Positions 35,148-43,246 of a stretch of DNA of 64,000 nt are shown here, one piece after another. Position 1 is the first letter of the stretch; every line of letters begins with the position of its first letter. The notes under the pieces were generated by a model. It had not been told where the DNA came from. It saw only the letters and a list, made by a program, of their open reading frames with translations, and did not search any database. The DNA is taken from positions 1,290,618 through 1,354,617 of the forward strand of contig NC_010525.1 in NCBI RefSeq assembly GCF_000019805.1, read 5' to 3'. The position numbers were made by a program, and so were the translations under genes. The stretch comes from Pyrobaculum neutrophilum V24Sta. Lineage in GTDB: Archaea; Thermoproteota; Thermoprotei; Thermoproteales; Thermoproteaceae.

Positions 35148-36312
35148 ATGAATCTCAAAGATTGGCAGAGGAAGTTGGTGGAGTGCATCGCCGCTGGCGG
35201 ATGGAGGTCATGTTCGGAAGAGGTGAGGCAGATGTTTGACGAGGTGGGGCTGGCGCACTTGGATAAATATGCGTGGGAGGGGTGCAGGGGCAGTTTGTGT
35301 CAAGCTGTGACACATATCTTCCTTGCTGACACCAGAATGACTCTGAAAGTGCACCTGCTTCGAAAAATGCGGGAGCTCCCACTGCCTGAGCTGAGGACGC
35401 AACTGCGTAAGAATTATGAGCACCACCGCTACGTAGTTATTGGATATGACGGCAACAAGCTGTTCGTAAACCTGGCTACATCGCTAGATCCGATCGTCAA
35501 GAGGGAGGAGTGTACGGAAAGGGGCGACATCGAGATATGCCGCGCCGAGAGGGATTTTGGTTACATCGACCTCGATTTCGAGGAGGTCATCGTAACTCCG
35601 GAGGTGGTGAAACGCGGCCTCCCGCTGAGGGTGCAGGGCGATCTTGTACTGGGATATATACGGAAAGTTAATGACCTGGCCGCCATTTACCTTCGCACCA
35701 GAACAGCCACCATTGAGGCCGCGCTACGCGCCATTGTGGAGCTTGCGTTTGCAGAGGCCGGAATCGCCTTTGAGCTAGAACCTGAAGGGCGGTACATAAT
35801 ACGCGTGCGCGACACAAACGAATGGGACACGTATGCCATTGCCCACATTCTACACAACACCATATCTAGGTATGTGCCGGCAAAGCTTGAAGAAAACCGC
35901 ATTAGGTTGGAGTTCGGGCGGATAGAGGTAACCATCGGCTCTTACAATCACTACGCGTGCACCATCGAGGTATTCAACGATATGTCGCGGCTCAACGGCA
36001 TTATGAAAACGTTCGCCGACGCATACTACAACGCAATTAACAACCTTCAAAGAGTTGATGCATAGATGAGAATCGGCAATCACTTCGTGGAGATCCGGAA
36101 CACATATCCTCTATCGATGGTCATCCCGGTTGTGCTTGAAATTGGCGGCGTTAAGCGGACGTATCTGCTTACGGCGATGATGAGGGAGGGCCACTTTTAT
36201 GCGGATGAGAAGACCGAAGCTGTTATATCGCATCCCGAACATGGAACTACCCGCATAAGGTTTGTCGTACCGGGGCTGTACCGATTTGGGCATGTACCAC
36301 ACGAAAGTTCCT
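35148..36312 (+). pseudogene. Third long paralogue with an in-frame TAG and truncated end (copy D)
   Basis: From ATG 35148 the frame follows copy C closely: WQRKLVECIAAGGWRSCSEE, FGYIDLDFEEVIVTPEVVKR and LVLGYIRKVNDLAAIYLRTR. At 36063 an in-frame TAG interrupts NNLQRVDA; the same frame resumes at once with MRIGNHFVEIRNTYPL and AVISHPEHGTTRIRFVVPGL, matching copy C across the stop. Similarity ends at HVPHESS near 36310, about 120 residues short of the family end, where the right inverted repeat begins. So the copy is split by a stop and cut off by the repeat. Confidence 0.75.
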
Positions 36313-36327
36313 ATCGGCTCAGCCGAT

Positions 36328-36545
36328 GCCGCCAAGCGGACAGCGGTGCCATCTACAACCCAACAGACTCTAATGGGCTGGATAAACACATTGGGTTGTA
36401 GATGACGCAAATTCCGGCGTATTTATGCCGTCTATAACCCAGCAGTTCTGGCGTGTCTTCAGTTCAAACGTACCGCCTATAACCCAATGACCTGCCGCCC
36501 ATGGGCTACAGAGCAACTACGCCGAAGCGCCATCTACAACCCAGC
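36328..36545 (-). repeat. Right long inverted repeat with 17-bp units
   Basis: Units matching the reverse of CTGGGTTATAGAYGGCG occur at 36348, 36427, 36472 and 36529, with one in the opposite sense at 36391. Unit order and orientation mirror the left repeat; 36335-36487 pairs with 32163-32335, and both inner ends read ccgctgtccgct or its complement. Just inside is the small palindrome atcggctcagccgat (36313-36327). No gene lies here. Confidence 0.8.
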
Positions 36546-36810
36546 GGAGGCCGCTGTGCGGTACCTGCAACTGGCACTCCTCACTAATCTAACTTCGACT
36601 GTCGATGTCCCTCTGTTAGCGCCTTGAAGTAATGAACACATGCGTTGTGCCTCCTCGTAGGCGCTGGCTAAGGTAGCAGGCAGACAACAGTACGCTCCGC
36701 CGTGTACAACGTACAAACGGGGGAATATAGACTTCGTTGAAAAATGTACAATACGTTAGGCATAGTCAATGAAAAATATACGAAACAGTAACATGTTGAA
36801 TAACCGAAAA
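36546..36810. other. Non-coding stretch between the right repeat and the rrp41 fragment
   Basis: I see no convincing gene. The frames are short and unlike known proteins. The last 100 bases are A+T-rich, ending in the promoter of the rrp41 fragment. No copy of the 17-bp unit is found after 36545. Confidence 0.5.
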
Positions 36811-36839
36811 CTATAAGTAGGCGGTGGAGGAGACGCGCT

Positions 36840-36992
36840 ATGAAGAAACCTCCTGTGCCGTTGCTCCAGGGGGGCGTAAGAGCAGACGGCAGAGCCCCCG
36901 ACCAGATGAGGGAGGTTCAGATCTCCGTGGGCGTCATCAGCAATGCTGACGGATCCGCGATGGTTCCCCACTACGCACATGAACGCCTCTGA
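36840..36992 (+). pseudogene. 5' fragment of exosome subunit gene rrp41, with promoter
   Basis: ATG at 36840, 25 bases after a TATA-like ctataagta. The 50-codon frame begins MKKPPVPLLQGGVRADGRAP and continues to SVGVISNADGSAMV, the start of archaeal Rrp41 (R-x-DGR-x-P-D...NADGSA). At about codon 42 the match stops and eight unrelated residues lead to a TGA. Rrp41 is normally about 245 residues. So a promoter plus the first 42 codons were copied or left behind here. The end overlaps the start of the next gene by 14 bases, so that gene may be translated from this promoter. Confidence 0.7.
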
Positions 36993-37629
36993 GAGCAAGA
37001 TCGTCGGATGGGTAGACCACTTCGACTACTATGGCCCCCTCGAGGACCCCTCTATTCTAGAGGAGCCGAAGTACCTAACGGCGTCGGTGATCTTGTCGCA
37101 ATCCGAGGCCGGTTTTCAACACGCCGTGAGGGGCTGGAGCAGGTTCGGAACTCCCGAGGTCGTGGAGGCGGTCTACGCCTACGTTATACAGATGAGGAGG
37201 GGGGTGCTCGACAGGTGGGGCCTCCTCCAGAAGCTACTTAACCTGCTTCCACGTGCGACAGTGGGAGACATCCTCGCCCTACAGAGGGTCCTAAAGCTGG
37301 GTCTCGGCATAACCACGTGCGACCTCGGCCTCGTGGTGTTGTCCTACGTGCAGGTCGCCGGCGGGCCGCCGCCTCGGCGGCCCCCCACGGCGTTGTTTGA
37401 ACTAAGAGAAAGCGACGCCGTCTTGTACGTGACGAGGAACAACAGCGGAGCCGGCGTCTACGATGGGGAGACCATGTGTGTCTTGCCCATGTCGGAGGTG
37501 GAGCCTCGGCACCCCCTCTACGAGGCCTATACAGCAGGATTCAGGATCTACACAGAGGGTTTCCCCTCCCAGGGGGATCTATGCGTCGTGCACAGGAAAC
37601 TCGGCTTGAGGTGTAGAGAGCTCGCCTAA
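36979..37629 (+). CDS. Hypothetical protein fused behind an rrp41 promoter fragment
   Basis: 216 residues from the ATG at 36979; a start at 36943 would lie within the rrp41-like sequence. No family recognised. The protein has a helical middle (YAYVIQMRRGVLDRWGLLQK, ATVGDILALQRVLKLGLGIT), a Pro/Arg linker (GGPPPRRPPT) and a C-terminal beta region (SDAVLYVTRNNSGAGVYDGE, FRIYTEGFPSQGDLCVVHRK). It has no promoter-like box of its own at leaderless spacing, so expression may depend on the rrp41-derived promoter. G+C content resembles the chromosome. Confidence 0.6.
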   Translation: MNASESKIVGWVDHFDYYGPLEDPSILEEPKYLTASVILSQSEAGFQHAVRGWSRFGTPEVVEAVYAYVIQMRRGVLDRWGLLQKLLNLLPRATVGDILALQRVLKLGLGITTCDLGLVVLSYVQVAGGPPPRRPPTALFELRESDAVLYVTRNNSGAGVYDGETMCVLPMSEVEPRHPLYEAYTAGFRIYTEGFPSQGDLCVVHRKLGLRCRELA

Positions 37630-37651
37630 GGTCTCGCCTTAAGGAGGCCCT

Positions 37652-38293
37652 TCAGTGTGCGCCGGGTTGGGAAACAACCTTGGGTAGCTCCCAGCCCTTC
37701 CACAGCGCCGCAATTCTGATGGCGGTTACCGCAGATATGGTGATCAACATGGCCGCCTCTCTTCCAAGGGGGAGCGTCGCGAGGTATATCACCCCGCCTG
37801 CGGCGGCTGCGGAGGCGTAGACCTCCCTCCTGAGGATAAGCGGGATCTCCCCCGCCAGTATGTCCCGCACCACGCCTCCGCCCGCGGCGGTGATGGAAGA
37901 CAGCATCACCACCAACAGCCAACAGCTCGCCGCCCCGTGGTGAGAGCAGTACGACGCTGTGACGTCGGCTCCTATTGCAGCGAAGGCGCCCAGCCCCAGG
38001 GCGTCTGGGTACAACACCACGTCTTTGTGCCTCCGTACATGTGGATACAGGAGGAAGGTGGCTACCGACGCAAGTATCGCGGTAGCTGGGTAGGGCAGAT
38101 ACACTATGTTGACAGGCGGCACCCTGCCCAGCAGAACATCTCTGATTATGCCTCCGGCAAGGGCTGTGGAAAAGCCAAGGGTTATGAAGCCTAGGAGGTC
38201 CATGTTTTTCTCGCCCGCTTTCAAGGCGCCGGAGACAGCAAAGGCGACGATCCCCACGTAGTTGAGAACCTCGACTATGACCTCTGCGTACAT
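37652..38293 (-). CDS. TRIC-type (UPF0126) cation channel protein
   Basis: 213 residues with seven hydrophobic helices. The two glycine-rich repeats typical of the family are ALAGGIIRDVLLGRVPPV near 45 and AAGGGVVRDILAGEIPLI near 133. Prokaryotic members of this family are homologues of trimeric intracellular cation channels. It is the last gene of a run with Rli1 and the 2H protein; its start overlaps the upstream gene by 19 bases. Confidence 0.88.
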   Translation of the reverse strand: MYAEVIVEVLNYVGIVAFAVSGALKAGEKNMDLLGFITLGFSTALAGGIIRDVLLGRVPPVNIVYLPYPATAILASVATFLLYPHVRRHKDVVLYPDALGLGAFAAIGADVTASYCSHHGAASCWLLVVMLSSITAAGGGVVRDILAGEIPLILRREVYASAAAAGGVIYLATLPLGREAAMLITISAVTAIRIAALWKGWELPKVVSQPGAH

Positions 38294-38727
38294 AGGCCCA
38301 GGAGCCGCGCCGTCGCGGGGTCCTCTACCACCGGCTTAACCAGCTTTACGAACCTTCTGACGTCTCTTGGCCGGTAGACAACGACGTACTTCCTCACGCC
38401 TTTCTCGTCTGTGGTTTCGAGGGGGTCGATGCCGAGCAACCTCAGCGATTCTACTAACCTACTGTCCGCCACCTTGAAGATGGCTATTACATCTCCGCCG
38501 TGTGGATCTCCTGCGAAGAACTCGCCGTATGTCTCAAAAGCCCCCTTTAGGAAGTAGAGGTGCTCAAGCAGGGCGATCGGCCGATACCTGCAGTACCTCT
38601 CGTCTAGCTCAACCCTCTCCCTATATATCCCAAGAGACTTCAGCCAGCTGGTTAAATAGGGGGGCGGCCTCTCCACCACGCAACCCCCAACCGCCATGCC
38701 CCCCAGGTAGGCCTCCACCCTACGCAT
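38275..38727 (-). CDS. Hypothetical protein in the rli1 operon
   Basis: 150 residues. No family is recognised with confidence. Features: LTSWLKSLGIYRERVELDER near 25, an alpha/beta segment GDVIAIFKVADSRLVESLRL near 78 and KYVVVYRPRDVRRFVKLVKP near 113, which together look like a small RNA- or ligand-binding fold. It overlaps the genes on both sides, so it is translated as part of the operon with Rli1 and the 2H protein. Confidence 0.6.
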   Translation of the reverse strand: MRRVEAYLGGMAVGGCVVERPPPYLTSWLKSLGIYRERVELDERYCRYRPIALLEHLYFLKGAFETYGEFFAGDPHGGDVIAIFKVADSRLVESLRLLGIDPLETTDEKGVRKYVVVYRPRDVRRFVKLVKPVVEDPATARLLGLCTQRS

Positions 38728-39187
38728 AGAGGGGTAGGCTGTATATAGGCATGTAGACGCCCCCCGTGGTGTCTATCAGGTGGATCGCCTTGACCTCGAA
38801 GGAGGCTCCCACGTACTTCGAGGCCTCCTCCACGGCTGGAGACAGCTCGTCGGCTGTAGGCCGCTTCAAGCGCACCGCATAGACCGACAAATGCGGCTTG
38901 AAGTCCGCGTGTCTCTCCTCTACTGCATCTCCAAGCGCCGATTGTAGAAGAGACCGCAAGGCAGCTAGTTCCCCGTAGGGCTCAGCCTTCAGCGCGATGT
39001 ATCTCGGCCTTGCGGCGCTTGGCATAAGAACCACCGGGCCTAGCCTAACTACGAACTGCCTATACCTAACCTCGACCTTCGCCGGGCTTCTAATCTTCAC
39101 CAGCGTTATGTGGGGCTTAAGGGGGACAACCCCCTCGAAGGGGCGTAGGGGGGGTATGGGCGGCAAAACGCCGTAGATGTAGCCCAT
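38720..39187 (-). CDS. 2H phosphoesterase superfamily (LigT/ThpR-like) protein
   Basis: 155 residues. Two HxS/T motifs are present, PHITLV near residue 25 and PHLSVY near 98, separated as in the two-fold symmetric 2H phosphoesterases that act on 2',3'-cyclic phosphate ends of RNA. Length is a little short of bacterial ThpR. The ATG is two bases after the Rli1 stop, so it is cotranscribed with the ribosome-recycling factor. Confidence 0.78.
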   Translation of the reverse strand: MGYIYGVLPPIPPLRPFEGVVPLKPHITLVKIRSPAKVEVRYRQFVVRLGPVVLMPSAARPRYIALKAEPYGELAALRSLLQSALGDAVEERHADFKPHLSVYAVRLKRPTADELSPAVEEASKYVGASFEVKAIHLIDTTGGVYMPIYSLPLYA

Positions 39188-39189
39188 GG

Positions 39190-40962
39190 CTAGACGTAGT
39201 AGAGCTCCCCCTTCTCCTTCTGTTCTCTGTCGAGAGCCGAGCCGGGTTTGTTAAGCCTTGGTCTACCCGACTTCACGTCGCGCCTAAACGACGCCTCCGC
39301 CCACTTTAGAAAGGTGTTCATCCCCGTCCTCATGTCTGTGGGACCTGGGGAGTAGCCCCGCCGCCCCGGCTCGCCGATGAACGGCATTATGGCGTTGGAC
39401 ATATAGTCGAGCATCGCGATGTCGTGTTCAACCACCAGCATAGCAGCCTCGCTCTCCTCTATAATGCGGCGGATGGTCCTAGCCACCGTTATGCGCTGTT
39501 CCACGTCTAGATAAGCCATCGGCTCGTCCAACACGTAGAGATCGGCCTTCTTAAGCAACGCCGCGGCTACCACCACGCGCTGGAGCTCCCCGCCCGACAG
39601 CTCTCCCATCTTCCGCTCCAGGAGAGGCGCTAGGTTGAACCCGCTGTTTAGATCCGGCCATATCTGGCTGTCTGAGAAGCTCCCCACCTGCTGGGCCAGC
39701 CACAGAGAGACCGGCACGTCTTGGTTCCTCACGGCTATGTCTCTTATGTACTGCGGCTTGTAGCTGATGGTGAGGGCGGCGCTTATCTGCCCCTTAGCCG
39801 GCTTGACCTCGCCCACTAGGACTTTTAAAAACGTCGTTTTCCCTATCCCGTTCGGCCCCACGACCCCCACGACCTCTCCCTTGGAGATGTAGGAGGAGGC
39901 CACCTCCAGTCTGAAGTTGCCCAACTCAACGGCGAGGTCCTCCCACTCGACTAAGCGCTGGGCTTTGACCGACTTCCTCTCGGGGGGACGCGTCTCGAAC
40001 TTTATCGGCCTGTCCCTGATCCGCATGTTTTCCGACGGTATATAGCCCGAGAGGTACTCGTTGATCGCCTCCCTGGCCCCCGCCGGGTATGACACAATGC
40101 CGTAAGCCCCCGGCTTGCCGTAGACGATTACGATGTTGTCCGCCAGGAAGTCCAACACTGTGAGATCGTGCTCAACCACAAGTACGTATTTATCCGCCGT
40201 GAGATCCCTTATCGCGTCGGCGATTTTCACCCTCTCCACGATGTCTAGGTGCGTCGCCGGCTCGTCGAAGATGTAGACCTCGGCGTCTTTCGAAAGCGCA
40301 GCGGCTATGGCCAGCTTCTGTAGCTCGCCCCCCGAGAGATCCTCAACTCTTCTATCGAGTAGTCTGTCTAGGCCAAACCTCTTTAGGACGTCCTCCCTAA
40401 TGCCGGCTTTTTTAACCACGTCGGCCACAGGTCCCTTTAGGTACATGGGGATAAGCTCGATGTATTGGATCTTGTGGACAGCCCTCGCCTTCTTGCCGTA
40501 GAGCTCCGCGAAGTACGTCTGTAGCTCGGTCCCCCTGAAGTATTTAACCACCTCCTCAGGCGTTGCGCCGCCTGACGTGTTGCACAGGTTGGGCACCAGC
40601 TCCCCGGCGAGGATTTTAGCCATCGTGGTTTTTCCCAGGGCGTTTCTGCCCAACACGCCGATGACCTTACCCCTCTTCAAGAGAGGTAGGCGGTAGAGCT
40701 TAAACCCGCTGGGCCCGTACCTATGTACGCAGTCTTTCTCAAGCTCGTCCGGCAGATTGACTACTGTGATCGCCTGGAAGGGGCACTTATGGACGCAGAT
40801 GCCGCAACCGATACACAGCGCCTCGGAGATAACCGCCTTCTTCAGCTGCTCGTCTATGTAGACCACCTTCCCGGATCTGTTCACCGGGCAGTACTTCACG
40901 CACTCCTGTCCACACTTCTTGGGCTGGCAGGCGTCTCTGTCTACAACAGCTACACGTGTCAC
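39190..40962 (-). CDS. Ribosome-recycling ATPase Rli1/ABCE1
   Basis: 590 residues, GTG start 24 bases from a TATA box (gttataaatgc, minus strand). An N-terminal ferredoxin-like domain carries the two [4Fe-4S] sets, the second as CIGCGICVHKCPF near 47. The first ABC domain has GVLGRNALGKTTMAK near 108 and DLSGGELQKLA near 213; the second has GVVGPNGIGKTTFLK near 373 and ELSGGELQRV near 460. It splits ribosomes into subunits after termination and is essential in archaea and eukaryotes. It heads the operon with the 2H gene. Confidence 0.97.
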   Translation of the reverse strand: MTRVAVVDRDACQPKKCGQECVKYCPVNRSGKVVYIDEQLKKAVISEALCIGCGICVHKCPFQAITVVNLPDELEKDCVHRYGPSGFKLYRLPLLKRGKVIGVLGRNALGKTTMAKILAGELVPNLCNTSGGATPEEVVKYFRGTELQTYFAELYGKKARAVHKIQYIELIPMYLKGPVADVVKKAGIREDVLKRFGLDRLLDRRVEDLSGGELQKLAIAAALSKDAEVYIFDEPATHLDIVERVKIADAIRDLTADKYVLVVEHDLTVLDFLADNIVIVYGKPGAYGIVSYPAGAREAINEYLSGYIPSENMRIRDRPIKFETRPPERKSVKAQRLVEWEDLAVELGNFRLEVASSYISKGEVVGVVGPNGIGKTTFLKVLVGEVKPAKGQISAALTISYKPQYIRDIAVRNQDVPVSLWLAQQVGSFSDSQIWPDLNSGFNLAPLLERKMGELSGGELQRVVVAAALLKKADLYVLDEPMAYLDVEQRITVARTIRRIIEESEAAMLVVEHDIAMLDYMSNAIMPFIGEPGRRGYSPGPTDMRTGMNTFLKWAEASFRRDVKSGRPRLNKPGSALDREQKEKGELYYV

Positions 40963-41004
40963 ATCGCGGCTATGGCACGCATTTATAACGCTTAAAGGGA
41001 CGCC

Positions 41005-41229
41005 CTATAGATATGCCAGCAGAACCACGGCCACTATCGTCACAGCCAGCGCAACGCCGACGGCCTTCCTAGTCCTCTTGAAGACGCCCGCCATGAAGAA
41101 AAACGAGGCGAAGAGCAAGGCGGCCATCACGCGCCCGCCCCACTCCCCCAGGCCGGATGCGGCCAAGAGGTGCGCCACTAGGTTAAACACGCCCTTGAGG
41201 ATGCCCCAGAGGAGCTGGTAGTCGATCAT
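41005..41229 (-). CDS. Small two-helix membrane protein
   Basis: 74 residues, with two long hydrophobic segments (VMAALLFASFFFMAGVF and AVGVALAVTIVAVVLLAYL) after an amphipathic start. The ATG overlaps the glycosyltransferase stop in an ATGA arrangement, so it is cotranslated and may be an accessory subunit of that membrane enzyme. No family recognised. Confidence 0.6.
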   Translation of the reverse strand: MIDYQLLWGILKGVFNLVAHLLAASGLGEWGGRVMAALLFASFFFMAGVFKRTRKAVGVALAVTIVAVVLLAYL

Positions 41230-42290
41230 CTACATATCCTCCTGCCTCTCCAATTTATGCATTTTGTAAAAGCCGAGGCCCAGACCGCGAGCGGAATTAC
41301 GAAGTTGCCAATGGCCCACGCCGCCGCTACGTCTAAAGCCCTGACGGGAACCCCCGCGTGCTTCCGGACCCCCCGGGCCCTCACGAGGTCTTTCACGAGG
41401 TTTATTGGATGCAACGCCAATCCGCTCAACAGCCAGATGTCCCCCGTTAAAACTCCGATTACCGGCAACGCCACCGACAGGAGGAATCCCAGAGTATATA
41501 TGAAGAGCCCGGCGTACCAGCCCGCGGGGGCGTGCCACTTCACCATGAGTATCTGGCGGACCCCCCACCAGAAGGCCTCCCCAACCCCACACTGGGGGTC
41601 CGGCGTCGGCGCAATGGCGGATTTGGCGAACCATATAGTGCCTCCCACCTCCTTAATCGCTGAGTAGACGGCGTAGTCGTCGCTGACGTACTTGGGGAGC
41701 CTCTCCGCGAGCTTCACCTTGTCGGCGAACTCTTTCCTAAAGGCGGTGGAGCCGCCCCAGACGAACCTCGACCTCTTGTCCATCATCGCTGGGAAGCCGG
41801 TGTTGCTTATGGCAAGCCTCACCTTGTGGCACAGCCCCCTCCCCAGGTACCATCTATAGGTCGTAGCCGCCGTGTACCTCCACAGCGGCGACGTCAACGC
41901 CTCGAGCCACTGCGGCCCAGGCCTAATGTCGTCGTCAGCGAAGACAACACACTCGCAGTCCACTGCCTTAAGCGCCGTGGCTAAAGCAGCGCTCTTGCCC
42001 TCCCCCTCGTTGAGCAACACTCTACCATACTTCTGGGCAAGGCTGTAGGCGGGGTCCTCAGGCGAGTCGACCACGAACAGATACTCCACCTCCGCCCCCA
42101 CCCTCTGGGCCGTGATAGCCCTTAGGTTCTCCTCGGTCCAGGGGTAGACCCCCCTCATGGGGATCACGACGCATATCTTCCCGCACCTCTGCCCCTGGGG
42201 TGGCTCCCGCCTGCTCCAGAACCGTATCTCTCTGAATAGCCCAGCGGTGGCAAGCCCTATGAAGGGGAGTGTCGCCGCCAGCTCTATCAC
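41226..42290 (-). CDS. Membrane-associated family 2 glycosyltransferase
   Basis: 354 residues from the GTG at 42290, which is 25 bases from the AT box at 42311-42319. The longest frame begins 75 codons earlier and overlaps the RHH gene, which is unlikely. Catalytic features: ICVVIPMRGVYPWTEENLRA near 42, CVVFADDDIRPGPQWLEAL near 119 (the DxD), and SDDYAVYSAIKEVG near 205. A hydrophobic N-terminus and three or more C-terminal membrane helices follow the ceramide-glucosyltransferase-like layout. It probably makes a lipid-linked or surface sugar; acceptor unknown. Confidence 0.82.
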   Translation of the reverse strand: MIELAATLPFIGLATAGLFREIRFWSRREPPQGQRCGKICVVIPMRGVYPWTEENLRAITAQRVGAEVEYLFVVDSPEDPAYSLAQKYGRVLLNEGEGKSAALATALKAVDCECVVFADDDIRPGPQWLEALTSPLWRYTAATTYRWYLGRGLCHKVRLAISNTGFPAMMDKRSRFVWGGSTAFRKEFADKVKLAERLPKYVSDDYAVYSAIKEVGGTIWFAKSAIAPTPDPQCGVGEAFWWGVRQILMVKWHAPAGWYAGLFIYTLGFLLSVALPVIGVLTGDIWLLSGLALHPINLVKDLVRARGVRKHAGVPVRALDVAAAWAIGNFVIPLAVWASAFTKCINWRGRRICR

Positions 42291-42310
42291 CGGCGTGAGC
42301 GACCTCGGCC

Positions 42311-42404
42311 CTTTTAAAGGTTTTATAAGGTCAGCGGATAGGTTTTGTCCAGGTCGGGACATAAACGGTATTGATATGGAAATTAGGCGTTTGAGGTATA
42401 TAAC
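42311..42404. promoter_or_regulatory. Divergent promoters, glycosyltransferase and RHH gene
   Basis: The sequence cttttaaag (42311-42319) serves the minus strand, 25 bases from the GTG at 42290. The sequence ggtatataac (42395-42404) serves the plus strand, 24 bases from the ATG at 42423. This spacing is what moves the glycosyltransferase start inward. Confidence 0.6.
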
Positions 42405-42422
42405 CCGGGGCACCGGATATAC

Positions 42423-42932
42423 ATGAGCAAACCTCTTAGGGAGTTCGACCTCACATACAACGACCTCTTCAGAGCACCGGACAAGGAGGGAGCCATAGTG
42501 TCGGTGCGGGTACACAGGAAGGTCAAGGCGGTCCTGGAGGAGCTTGCCAAGAGCGAGGGCTTAGATGGCGTTTCTGAGCTTGTGAGATACCTAATAGCGG
42601 GGTATCTCCTCGGCAAATACAACATAGAGAGGCCCAAGGAGAAGGTCCTCGTGGAGCCCATCGTCTTAACGGTGAACGTCCAGAGAGGCGGCGGCCAGAC
42701 CGTCGACGACGTTGACTACGAGCTCGCCGCCGAGAAGGTGACCGCCGTGATCAGAGACGTTGAAGACTACATCAGGAAAATCAAGGCAGGTCTAGTGCCG
42801 AGGAACCCAGAGATAGCCATGCGCCTTGGGGAGAAGGTGGCCAGAGCTTTGAAGACCGCTAAGAAGCTCGGCATGGAGGAGGAGTACATAAAGCTCATGA
42901 AGCTCAAGGCGCAACTCTCAATGTACGGATAA
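42423..42932 (+). CDS. Ribbon-helix-helix protein with helical extension
   Basis: 169 residues. Residues 23-62 (GAIVSVRVHRKVKAVLEELA, then EGLDGVSELVRYLIAGYLLG) have the strand-helix-helix pattern of CopG/MetJ-type DNA-binding proteins. The rest is a helical domain of about 80 residues (AVIRDVEDYIRKIKAGLVPR). It is probably a transcription regulator or nucleoid-linked protein. The following gene also encodes a small helical protein and may be a partner. Confidence 0.7.
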   Translation: MSKPLREFDLTYNDLFRAPDKEGAIVSVRVHRKVKAVLEELAKSEGLDGVSELVRYLIAGYLLGKYNIERPKEKVLVEPIVLTVNVQRGGGQTVDDVDYELAAEKVTAVIRDVEDYIRKIKAGLVPRNPEIAMRLGEKVARALKTAKKLGMEEEYIKLMKLKAQLSMYG

Positions 42933-42961
42933 AGTTTTTAAGTTGTCTCTTGTGGGGCCAT

Positions 42962-43246
42962 ATGCCAACGTGTGCCAGGTGGGAGCGCTTGATATCTTGG
43001 GCTGAGAAAAACGGAAACAAGCTGAAGGCGCTTGAGTTCAAGGAGAAGCTCGTGGAGTGCATTGTGTACACCGCTAGGGAGAAGGTCGCCAGGAGGGAGC
43101 TGGCCGAGGCCGAGGAGCTGATTAAATATGGGAAAGAGGCGGCTAAGAGGTTCGGGATAGAGGAGCTGAGCTTCCACCTGTCCCTCCTCGAGAAGGAAAT
43201 CGCCAAGATTAGAGAGCGGAGGAGGGCTCAGGCTCAGAGCACGTAG
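42962..43246 (+). CDS. Small helical protein of unknown function
   Basis: 94 residues from the ATG at 42962; a TTG four codons earlier opens the longest frame, but the box gtttttaag (42934-42942) is 24 bases before the ATG. Long amphipathic helices (RWERLISWAEKNGNKLKALE, AREKVARRELAEAEELIKYG) resemble a TPR-like or coiled-coil hairpin. It ends overlapping the convergent gene by 13 bases. Confidence 0.6.
   Translation: MPTCARWERLISWAEKNGNKLKALEFKEKLVECIVYTAREKVARRELAEAEELIKYGKEAAKRFGIEELSFHLSLLEKEIAKIRERRRAQAQST

Noticed and set aside
36063-36068. Readthrough or special amino acid at the TAG in copy D
   Set aside because: No pyrrolysine context or downstream element is visible, and the copy is also truncated at its end, so decay is the simpler reading.
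42291-42515. 75-residue extension of the glycosyltransferase
   Set aside because: It overlaps the RHH gene and both divergent promoters.
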